Shown piece after piece: positions 1 to 5,000 of a stretch of 7,916 bases of DNA. Where the stretch lies: assembly GCA_003645495.1 (NCBI GenBank), contig QNFK01000068.1, positions 1 through 7,916 on the forward strand, read 5' to 3'. The stretch's first letter is position 1, and the number at the start of each line of letters is the position of its first letter. Made by a program: the position numbers and the translations under genes. Below the pieces are notes generated by a model that ran no database searches, was not told where the DNA came from, and worked only from the letters and a program-made list of their open reading frames with translations. The DNA comes from Gammaproteobacteria bacterium. Its GTDB lineage: Bacteria; Pseudomonadota; Gammaproteobacteria; Steroidobacterales; Woeseiaceae.

Positions 1-106
1 CATGCTGCAGCATAGGTCGACCGGCCAGGGGCTGCAGGACCTTGGGTTTTGCGGAATTCATGCGTTTGCCCTGACCAGCGGCCAGGATGATGATGCTGGT
101 GCTCAA
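1..106 (-). CDS. glmU: Bifunctional UDP-GlcNAc pyrophosphorylase / GlcN-1-P acetyltransferase GlmU, N-terminal fragment
   Basis: Only the first 35 codons are in the window; the gene runs off the left edge. Read on the minus strand, residues 5-16 are IIILAAGQGKRM, followed by NSAKPKVLQPLAGRPMLQH. This is the sugar-nucleotide binding signature LAAGxGxRMxSxxPKVLxxLAGxPM of the GlmU uridylyltransferase domain. Arg15 and Lys22 fall at the conserved UTP-binding positions. GlmU is a cytoplasmic enzyme that acetylates GlcN-1-P and then makes UDP-GlcNAc for peptidoglycan and LPS. The start is the TTG at 106-104: the frame is closed by TGA 15 bases upstream, no ATG lies between, and a GGAGG sits 9 bases ahead. 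In many gammaproteobacteria glmU follows the atp operon; here no atpC is seen upstream, and a divergent lipoprotein gene lies there instead. Another nucleotidyltransferase is possible but much less likely. Confidence 0.88.
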   Translation of the reverse strand, partial: MSTSIIILAAGQGKRMNSAKPKVLQPLAGRPMLQH

Positions 107-115
107 GCGGTACTG

Positions 116-122
116 CCTCCCT
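116..122 (-). promoter_or_regulatory. Strong Shine-Dalgarno deciding the TTG start of glmU
   Basis: On the minus strand the sequence reads AGGGAGG, then nine bases (cagtaccgc), then TTG. This near-consensus SD fixes the rare TTG start of glmU, since the frame has a stop at 124-122 and no ATG in between. A strong SD with a weak start codon is a usual way to set a moderate translation level. Possible -10 boxes for this gene lie further upstream on the minus strand (TATGAT at 150-145, TATCAT at 140-135), but neither has a recognisable -35, so I do not call a promoter. Confidence 0.7.
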
Positions 123-251
123 CAATGTGCACGCATGATACCGCATCATACTTATCGGTATCTGTACGCGGATCACGCAGGTAGCGATTGGATTATGTGA
201 GATGCCCTCAATTTGAGAGGTACTTCAGGCCTGGTTAAGGAGTTTTTGCGT

Positions 252-269
252 ATGCTTCTACCAGGTTGA
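252..269 (+). other. Possible five-codon minicistron ahead of the lipoprotein gene
   Basis: An AAGGAG at 237-242 is followed, nine bases later, by ATG CTT CTA CCA GGT TGA (peptide MLLPG). Its stop ends 16 bases before the ATG of the 171-residue lipoprotein, which has no good SD of its own. The best ribosome-binding site in this leader therefore serves a five-residue ORF. This could be a leader that couples translation to the lipoprotein gene, or chance. The ACCAGGTT octamer occurs twice here, at 260-267 and 274-281, and an inverted CCTGGT lies at 230-235. No stop-free link joins the two reading frames. Confidence 0.25.
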
Positions 270-285
270 CCACACCAGGTTCTCA

Positions 286-801
286 ATGCGCATCCACCTG
301 ATTTACTCGCTTCCATTTATGCTCTTAATCTCCGCGTGCAACGGCCAGGTATACCTGCGCGACGGTGTTACAGATGGTGACACTTTCTATCTGGCAGAGA
401 ATGCCTGGACAGACCCTGACCCGGTGTTGCAAAGCTGGGTAAGTTACAGTCTCACCAGGAGCACCTGCCAGTTACAGATCGGCGGTGATAACCCGGCTCA
501 CGCCAGTTCGTTTGATTGTGAAGTAACCGCCAGGCGATTGCTGCTGCAGACATGGTCTGAGCACCAGGCAAAAACGGCTGATTCAGAAGACGAGTACCTC
601 GACGATCTGGCGGAAGTTCAGACTGCCGGTTATCTTGACGAGTATGTAGCCAGGTTCCTGAAGAAAAGGCACTGGCAATTGCCTGATGATCTCGAAACAC
701 GGGCATTCAGAAAATGGCAGCGGAAACATCTGCGGGACCACGAATCCGAAACGCGAATCATCGGCTCCTGGAATTATGCCAGAAACGTCTCGGCCCGCTA
801 G
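286..801 (+). CDS. Hypothetical outer-membrane lipoprotein, 171 aa
   Basis: I do not recognise a named family. The N-terminus is a lipoprotein signal: a hydrophobic stretch (residues 3-15) ending in the lipobox ISAC, with Cys18 as the predicted acylated residue. Asn follows at +2, so there is no Asp inner-membrane retention signal and outer-membrane sorting is likely. The mature part has one aromatic/acidic segment (DGVTDGDTFYLAENAW, residues 26-41) and two cysteines, Cys61 and Cys78, that could form a disulfide around a QIGGDNPA turn. The second half is charged and probably helical (residues 80-157). ATG286 is the first start codon in a frame closed by TGA at 214-216; the SD is poor. The gene is divergent from glmU and probably monocistronic or first in the plus-strand run. 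The DGDT string resembles staphylococcal nuclease but the rest of that fold is not visible. Existence as a gene is likely; function is unknown. Confidence 0.75.
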   Translation: MRIHLIYSLPFMLLISACNGQVYLRDGVTDGDTFYLAENAWTDPDPVLQSWVSYSLTRSTCQLQIGGDNPAHASSFDCEVTARRLLLQTWSEHQAKTADSEDEYLDDLAEVQTAGYLDEYVARFLKKRHWQLPDDLETRAFRKWQRKHLRDHESETRIIGSWNYARNVSAR

Positions 802-896
802 TTACGCCTTGAAATCAAGCCGGCGGAGGGAAAATACGTTAATTTGAATGGTATCCTCCTGTCCTATGCGCGAGTAATAGCTTGGGAGACCAGTGA

Positions 897-1028
897 ATGG
901 CGTGTTCTGAAAAACCGCTAATCAGTCTGCAACGACGCGCGGTTGTTGCTGGCGCAGTGGCTGTAGCCAGCTGGCATTTCCAGTTTCGTCGGTTGCAAGA
1001 AGCAAACGATCCACATCAGTTGGGGTAG
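897..1028 (+). CDS. Small hypothetical protein, 43 aa, upstream of and probably coupled to the cupin gene
   Basis: ATG897 opens a 43-codon frame that ends at TAG 1026-1028. A GGGAG at 884-888 lies eight bases ahead, a better SD than most genes in this window have. The peptide begins MACSEKPLISLQRR, has a short apolar segment VVAGAVAVASW (residues 16-26), and ends in a polar tail rich in Arg, Gln and His. The apolar stretch is short for a membrane helix, so it may be a weak anchor or a soluble helix. Its stop lies five bases before the TTG start of the cupin gene, an arrangement that suits translational coupling by reinitiation, which is useful because that TTG has only a weak SD of its own (GGGG at 1022-1025). 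I do not recognise a family. It could be a leader peptide or a chance ORF; conservation of the reading frame would decide. Confidence 0.45.
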   Translation: MACSEKPLISLQRRAVVAGAVAVASWHFQFRRLQEANDPHQLG

Positions 1029-1033
1029 AAAGA

Positions 1034-1585
1034 TTGGACGTTGAACGTTTTGTCGCAGATTGTGTGACAGCGAATCAAGAGGCTGATGCGCAAGGCGCCG
1101 TCAGGGAAGTGCTTGCCAGAGCGGTCTCTACACCTGACGCTGTTCTGGCAGCCCTCGGGGATCCGGCCAGGGCCGGACTAAATGTACTGCACACCTCTGA
1201 AACACTGACGATATTTGCTGCTACATGGACACCACAGATGAATCTTATGCCGCACAATCATCTGATGTGGGCCAACATAGGAATCTACACAGGTCGCGAA
1301 GACAACATCTTCTGGAAACGTTCAGCCGACGGAATCGAGGCCTATGCTGCCGATGCCTTGTTCGTAAAAGATACGGCAGTGTTACCCGAGGACGCCGTGC
1401 ATTCAGTGACAAATCCTTTGTTGCGCTTCACCGGCGGGATTCATATTTATGGCGGCGATTTTTTTGATACGGCAAGAAGCCAGTGGGATGCGGAAACACT
1501 CAAGGAGGAGCCCTCCGATGGTGCTGTTATTCGCGGCATCTTCGAGCGCGAAAACGAAAGGCTTGGACTAAACAAGGAGGCATGA
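1034..1585 (+). CDS. Cysteine dioxygenase-like cupin, predicted metal-dependent enzyme, 183 aa
   Basis: The protein is a predicted cytoplasmic single-domain cupin related to the cysteine dioxygenase / COG5553 group of double-stranded beta-helix metal enzymes. The first cupin motif is visible as MPHNHLMWANIGIYTGRED (residues 72-90) with His74 and His76 as the HxH metal ligands and Glu89 nearby. The second motif carries His123 (DAVHSVTNP), the likely third ligand, followed by GGIHIYGGDFF (134-144). The helical N-terminus (residues 2-48) and the C-terminal tail match the usual length of about 180-200 residues. Iron is the usual metal in such dioxygenases; substrate is not predictable, and thiol dioxygenation is only a family-based guess. 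The frame is open from 911 but has no ATG before TTG1034, so TTG is the likely start, with GGGG eight bases upstream. The preceding 43-codon ORF stops five bases earlier. Confidence 0.85.
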   Translation: MDVERFVADCVTANQEADAQGAVREVLARAVSTPDAVLAALGDPARAGLNVLHTSETLTIFAATWTPQMNLMPHNHLMWANIGIYTGREDNIFWKRSADGIEAYAADALFVKDTAVLPEDAVHSVTNPLLRFTGGIHIYGGDFFDTARSQWDAETLKEEPSDGAVIRGIFERENERLGLNKEA

Positions 1586-1589
1586 CCGT

Positions 1590-1640
1590 ATATGGTGCCG
1601 GGTTTATTTCTTTTCGCAGTAATTAAACCCGGCACCTTAT
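1590..1640 (+). repeat. Palindromic element with 13-bp perfect inverted repeat (REP/RAYT-like or stem-loop)
   Basis: The left arm GGTGCCGGGTTTA at 1594-1606 is exactly complementary to TAAACCCGGCACC at 1624-1636, with 17 bases between. Allowing one T/T mismatch on each side, the stem extends inward by two pairs and outward by three (ATA with TAT). It begins eight bases after the cupin stop and ends 24 bases before the next start. There is no uridine run after the stem, so it is a poor intrinsic terminator. The size and symmetry fit an extragenic palindrome of the kind mobilised by REP-associated Y1 transposases (RAYT), which I recall as having GGTGCCGGGTTTA-type ends in some genomes; this recollection needs a search. 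It may also act as an mRNA stability hairpin between the two genes. No transposase is in the window. Confidence 0.65.
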
Positions 1641-1664
1641 TCCTGTTACAGGGATTCGTGTGAC

Positions 1665-2351
1665 GTGAAAAGGATCGAACAATTGAAAAGAGCGCTGGCG
1701 GAATTGGGCATTGTTGTTTTGGGTGTAATGATTGCACTCGCAGCCGATAGCTGGCGTGAGGGCTGGCTGGAATCCCGGGTTGAGGCCAGTTACCTGGAGC
1801 GGCTTAGAGCTGATGTGTCCGCCGGGCTTTCTGTACTGGAGGTTGAGAGAGCGACTTACAAGTCTGTCGCGAAATCGGCCCTGGCACTTACAGACGGGCT
1901 GGAAGAGAACATTCAATCGGCCGATGACAACTACCTGGTGACGAACCTGATTGAAGCTACCCAGATGGGCTTTGGCCGCAATGAAATGGCCTCAGACGTT
2001 ACCTATCGCGAATTAGTGGAATCTGGTCGACTCAACCTGATACAAGATCATGTGATCCGGGAAAAGCTCGTCGCTTACTACCGCACTAACGAACTGCTAA
2101 TACAAAACCTGATAATCCTGCCGTCGGTTAACGATACCTTTGGGGAGCTGACCGGTCATTATCCGATTGAGATCGCGAATTCCAGGGCGACGTTGACGGC
2201 GCATGACAAGGCCAGGCTACTGGTAGCTATCCGGGAAGATCCGGAGTTCACAACTCAGCTTCGCCTCCTGCATGCACAAGTCAGCTTTAATGATCGACAA
2301 TTTGCAGATCTTATTGATCGGGCGCAGGGCCTGTTGTCTTTACTAAAGTGA
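1665..2351 (+). CDS. Membrane-anchored hypothetical protein, DUF6090-like, 228 aa
   Basis: The N-terminus has a short positive leader (KRIEQLKR) and one hydrophobic helix, AELGIVVLGVMIALAADSW (residues 12-30), followed by a charged WREGWLESRVEASYLERLRADV segment. The pattern ELxxVVLGxxIAxxxDxW, then REyLxRLxxDL, is typical of the large set of single-pass proteins of the DUF6090 type. The remaining 190 residues are mostly helical and soluble, and the Nin-Cout rule places them in the periplasm; there are no Cys residues and no catalytic motif I can name. Function is unknown. The start is GTG1665 with AGGGA ten bases upstream. The gene lies just downstream of the palindromic element and 64 bases before the transporter gene in the same direction, so the two may share a transcript. 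Family assignment rests only on the N-terminal pattern. Confidence 0.78.
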   Translation: MKRIEQLKRALAELGIVVLGVMIALAADSWREGWLESRVEASYLERLRADVSAGLSVLEVERATYKSVAKSALALTDGLEENIQSADDNYLVTNLIEATQMGFGRNEMASDVTYRELVESGRLNLIQDHVIREKLVAYYRTNELLIQNLIILPSVNDTFGELTGHYPIEIANSRATLTAHDKARLLVAIREDPEFTTQLRLLHAQVSFNDRQFADLIDRAQGLLSLLK

Positions 2352-2365
2352 ACTGTTGAGTTCAC
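2348..2365 (+). repeat. Small inverted repeat overlapping the stop of the DUF6090-like gene
   Basis: GTGAAC at 2348-2353 and GTTCAC at 2360-2365 form a 6-bp perfect stem with a six-base loop (TGTTGA). The TGA stop of the upstream gene lies inside the left arm. No T-run follows, so it is not a convincing terminator. It could be a weak mRNA structure or an operator for the transporter gene 50 bases downstream. Confidence 0.25.
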
Positions 2366-2415
2366 GCCAATAAGAAACGTCAAACTAGTACCCGGATCAC
2401 CCAAGAATAATTCAC

Positions 2416-3327
2416 ATGACACCGACTAACGACAAACCCGAGCATATCGCCCTGGGCATGTGGGCTGCAGCCGGTGCATTCCTCATGTTCACGATAATGA
2501 ACGTGTTTGCGAAATACCTCAGTGCGAACCACTCGGTAATTGAGATCGCGTTTTATCGCAACCTGGTTGCCTGCGTACCGTTCCTGATGGCGATCTTCCT
2601 GTTCGGGAGACGCGAGATATTGGTGATACAGAGCAAACCACGCGCTATTGCTTTGCGTGCTGTCCTTGGAACTGTGACGCTCATTACCACTTTCGTAGCA
2701 TATTCACTCATGCCTATGGCTGAGACCGCCGTACTGTTGTTCACAGCATCGCTATTTGTGCCCGTCCTGGGCGTTGCCATTTTGGGAGAGAGGGTCGGCC
2801 CTTACCGCTGGACGGCAGTCCTCGTCGGTTTCGTCGGCGTAGCAATCATGGTGAACCCGACTGGTGAAACGAATACGCTTGGAGTAACGCTCGCACTGTG
2901 TGCCGCATTGATGCAGGCATTCATGAGCATCCTGCTGCGTCACATGAGTGGGCACGAGCGGCCGGAGACCATCACGTTTTATTTCTTTGTCATCGGTACT
3001 TTCGTCACCGGCCTGGCGTTACCGTTTGTGGCGACCGGGCCGACACTGGCGGAGATTCCCCTGTTTTTCGGCATTGGTCTGTCAGGAGCTGCAGCACAAT
3101 GGCTTTACTCCACTGCCCTGAAAAACACCCCGTTGGCGGTCGTAGCCATTTTCAACTACAGCAGTATTGTCTGGGCTATGTTATTTGGCTGGCTGATCTG
3201 GAACGACTGGCCATTGCCAATTGTACTGGCGGGATCAACCGTTGTTATCGCATCGAATATGTTGATCGTCTGGCGAGAGAGTCGGCTTGCACAATCAGCA
3301 CGAGTGAAGGTTTCGCAAATCCCCTAA
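2416..3327 (+). CDS. EamA/DMT-superfamily transporter, 303 aa
   Basis: This is a ten-helix inner-membrane permease of the drug/metabolite transporter superfamily. It shows the usual tandem pair of EamA domains of five helices each: domain 1 about residues 14-147 and domain 2 about 155-286. Hydrophobic segments lie near 14-33, 43-63, 78-97, 103-123, 131-147, 155-175, 186-206, 213-231, 241-262 and 267-286. Family hallmarks are seen: AFYRNLVACVPFL, the LFTASLFVPVLGVAILGERVG loop, GVAIMVNP at the end of domain 1, and QWLYSTALKNTPLAVVA in domain 2. The length of about 300 residues is normal. Substrate cannot be read from the sequence; relatives export amino acids or metabolites, or take up S-adenosylmethionine. 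ATG2416 is the first ATG but has no clear SD. It follows the membrane-anchored hypothetical protein by 64 bases. Confidence 0.9.
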   Translation: MTPTNDKPEHIALGMWAAAGAFLMFTIMNVFAKYLSANHSVIEIAFYRNLVACVPFLMAIFLFGRREILVIQSKPRAIALRAVLGTVTLITTFVAYSLMPMAETAVLLFTASLFVPVLGVAILGERVGPYRWTAVLVGFVGVAIMVNPTGETNTLGVTLALCAALMQAFMSILLRHMSGHERPETITFYFFVIGTFVTGLALPFVATGPTLAEIPLFFGIGLSGAAAQWLYSTALKNTPLAVVAIFNYSSIVWAMLFGWLIWNDWPLPIVLAGSTVVIASNMLIVWRESRLAQSARVKVSQIP

Positions 3328-3365
3328 GTCGCTCGTGTTGCAAAAACAGGTTGAGTCGGCAGCCC

Positions 3366-3389
3366 AAAGTCCGCTCTGGCGCGGCTTTT
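3366..3389 (+). terminator. Weak intrinsic terminator after the transporter gene
   Basis: AAAG(t)CCGC at 3366-3374 pairs with GCGGCTTT at 3381-3388, leaving a six-base loop (TCTGGC) and one bulged T. The stem ends in CTTTT, a short T-run. The position, 38 bases after the transporter stop and upstream of a promoter-like TATAAT, fits termination of the transporter transcript. The bulge and short T-run make it weak. Confidence 0.4.
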
Positions 3390-3423
3390 ACCATAATTCC
3401 GGGCGGCTTCCTTACCAACACGC

Positions 3424-3429
3424 TATAAT
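3424..3429 (+). promoter_or_regulatory. Exact sigma70-type -10 box for the exported hypothetical protein gene
   Basis: A consensus TATAAT lies 29 bases before ATG3459, which would give a short leader of about 20-25 bases containing the SD (GGAG at 3450-3453, five bases before ATG). No good -35 is found at 16-18 bases upstream (gggcgg region), and there is no extended TG. It may therefore be a weak or activator-dependent promoter. The preceding terminator-like hairpin supports a transcription boundary here. Confidence 0.5.
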
Positions 3430-3458
3430 TTCACTGTAAAGAGAGCCACGGAGCGAGT

Positions 3459-4004
3459 ATGTCCGTTCAGCGAAATCTCTGGACCAGTTGGGTTTTTACA
3501 GCTGGGGTACTAATGGTGGGAGCGTTCCCAGCGGTCAGCCTGTGCCAATCGGCATCCGATCAGGATGTTGAAAAGATACCAACCAAGCCAATTGAAGAAA
3601 TCGTGGTGTACGGTGAAAAATCGTTACCGAACTTACGTCGCGAGGTCTACAGGAAAGAAGAGAACTTCTTCGCTGTGTTCAGTTCGCTCAACGACGATGA
3701 CGAGTACGATATTAGTTGTTATTACGAAGTGCCAAGCGGTACTCACATACGAGAACACGTATGCAGGGCAAATTTTGTAAAGGACGCAACGGCCGCTGAT
3801 TATGAGGGTTGGCGAAAAGGCCTGGCTGTCGTTCCGGCTTATACAGTGATTATGCAGAAGAAAAGGCGACTGGGTTTGAAGATGGAACTGCTGGCAGCTG
3901 AGCATCCAGAGTTGCTTGAAGCTCTGAATGAATACAGCAACGCCAAGCATGTCCTGAAGTCCGAAATGAAAAAGTGCGAAGGGATGATTGTCTGTCGAAG
4001 ATAG
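3459..4004 (+). CDS. Exported hypothetical protein with TonB-receptor-like IEEIVVYGEK segment, 181 aa
   Basis: A Sec signal peptide is evident: positive start (MSVQRNLW), hydrophobic core at residues 9-28, and a probable cleavage near residues 29-33 (SLCQSAS). Cys29 is not in a proper lipobox, because Leu is at -1. The mature protein opens with a PIEEIVVYGEK segment (44-54) that looks like the N-terminal plug sequence of TonB-dependent receptors, but there is no plug domain or beta-barrel. It continues LPNLRREVYRKEENFFAVFS (56-75), then a DISCYYE and EHVCRANF pair of cysteines (87 and 102), and a helical C-terminus ending with two more cysteines (173 and 179). Four mature cysteines suggest two disulfides in the periplasm. 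This matches a family I believe is common in gammaproteobacteria but without assigned function. It has its own promoter-like box and a GGAG SD. Confidence 0.8.
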   Translation: MSVQRNLWTSWVFTAGVLMVGAFPAVSLCQSASDQDVEKIPTKPIEEIVVYGEKSLPNLRREVYRKEENFFAVFSSLNDDDEYDISCYYEVPSGTHIREHVCRANFVKDATAADYEGWRKGLAVVPAYTVIMQKKRRLGLKMELLAAEHPELLEALNEYSNAKHVLKSEMKKCEGMIVCRR

Positions 4005-4144
4005 CTGAAGACCTCTTGAGTACGCATGCAGGATGAAGCCATTTGTCCCCTTCAGGTGCGAATATGCGACAACTACAACATGCAATGAATCTACGGTAGG
4101 CTCTTACCAATACCTCTTGTATTTCCTGATGCCGTTTTTGTACG

Positions 4145-4151
4145 GGTGGAG
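4145..4151 (+). promoter_or_regulatory. Shine-Dalgarno that argues for the internal TTG start of the MBL gene
   Basis: GGTGGAG at 4145-4151 lies six bases before TTG4158 and three before GTG4155. It overlaps the longer GTG4146 candidate, which has no SD of its own. The peptide from TTG4158 begins with a classical signal (start, Ile-Arg, then ten hydrophobic residues), so I place the start there. Confidence 0.5.
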
Positions 4152-4157
4152 TTAGTG

Positions 4158-4979
4158 TTGATTCGAATTATTAGTTGTGTGCTCTTGCTTGTTGGCGCTT
4201 CAGCAGCGCTTGGACAGGATGAATCGCGTATTCAGTATCTCGCCAATGAAGGCGTCATGGTCAGCCATGCTGAAACCAGCATTTTGTTCGATCCGCTGTT
4301 TAATAACAGTTATGGCCAGTATCAACTCGTACCGGACGCGATGCGCGAGGCGATAATGACCGGCACTCCTCCCTATGACGGCATCGACGCCGTTTTTATC
4401 AGTCACTATCACGACGATCATTTTTCTGCGGTTGATGTCCTGCAATTATTGAAAGCGCAAACTGGAATTCATCTCTACGCACCGACCCAGGCCGTAGTTG
4501 CATTGCGCGAGGTCGCGGGTGATAGCGACGAAGATGTTTTTGAACGCGTGACCGGACTTGATCTGGAGTATGGCGATGCACCAGTAGAAATCATTACGAA
4601 ACAACTGACCATTGATGCTGTAGTCATTCCACACTCCGGTTGGCCGACAGCCCGCACCGATGTGCAAAATATCGTATTCAGAGTAACCCTGGATGACAGC
4701 AGCACCGTCATGCATATGGGTGATGCTGATCCGCGTATCGTTCACTTCGCAGCGGATGAAGAATACTGGGAGGATAAACGGGTCGACCTGGCGCTTCCTC
4801 CGTACTGGTTTTTTGGCACAAGCGACGGTCGGGAGATTCTTGAAGAGCGTATTAACATCCGCCACTCAATCGGTATTCACGTGCCGGACAAATACGCCAA
4901 TCCTGACAATGTGCCTGCCGAGCTTGCGCGCTACGAGATTTTCACGCGGCCTGGTGAAGGACGCCGATTCAGGAGATAA
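4158..4979 (+). CDS. Exported metallo-beta-lactamase-fold hydrolase (UlaG/COG2220-like), 273 aa
   Basis: Numbering is from TTG4158. Residues 1-19 form a Sec signal peptide ending ASAALG before QDE. The mature protein starts with the MBL beta strands YLANEGVMV and SILFDPLF seen in COG2220-type proteins. The metal motif HYHDDH is at 83-88 (His83, His85, Asp87, His88), followed by His159 (IPHSG), Asp189 in HMGDAD and His241 (GIHVP). All ligands of a binuclear site are thus present and the enzyme should be active. Relatives open lactones, phosphodiesters or amides; substrate is not predictable, and there is no sign of a true beta-lactamase or glyoxalase. The length suits the family. It converges with the amidohydrolase gene, with 21 bases between the stops and no visible terminator. 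GTG4146 would add four residues. Confidence 0.87.
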   Translation: MIRIISCVLLLVGASAALGQDESRIQYLANEGVMVSHAETSILFDPLFNNSYGQYQLVPDAMREAIMTGTPPYDGIDAVFISHYHDDHFSAVDVLQLLKAQTGIHLYAPTQAVVALREVAGDSDEDVFERVTGLDLEYGDAPVEIITKQLTIDAVVIPHSGWPTARTDVQNIVFRVTLDDSSTVMHMGDADPRIVHFAADEEYWEDKRVDLALPPYWFFGTSDGREILEERINIRHSIGIHVPDKYANPDNVPAELARYEIFTRPGEGRRFRR

Positions 4980-5000
4980 CAAGCAACGAAATCAAAGGAA

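Noticed and set aside
2..184. Plus-strand 60-codon open frame at the left edge
   Set aside because: It lies antisense to the clear GlmU N-terminus and its peptide shows no family pattern; it is a shadow.
207..217. Palindrome CTCAATTTGAG between glmU and the lipoprotein gene
   Set aside because: Eleven bases of simple symmetry occur by chance at this scale and no second copy or promoter overlap supports an operator.
361..397. DGVTDGDTFYL as a staphylococcal-nuclease (SNase) motif
   Set aside because: The downstream SNase features (conserved Arg/Glu catalytic residues and beta-barrel pattern) are not visible in the lipoprotein, so a nuclease call is not supported.
808..819. CTTGAAATCAAG inverted repeat after the lipoprotein gene
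   Set aside because: The loop of two bases is too small, the stem is AT-rich and no T-run follows, so it is not a terminator.
3459..4004. Calling the exported protein a TonB-dependent receptor
   Set aside because: Only the ten-residue IEEIVVYGEK segment fits; the protein is far too short for plug and barrel.
3633..4085. Minus-strand 150-codon open frame
   Set aside because: It is antisense to the exported hypothetical protein, which has signal peptide, SD and promoter; the antisense peptide has no recognisable pattern.
4026..4088. 20-codon ORF in the gap before the MBL gene
   Set aside because: It has no SD and no coupling to the next start; nothing else in 4005-4145 looks like a gene, RNA or clear promoter.
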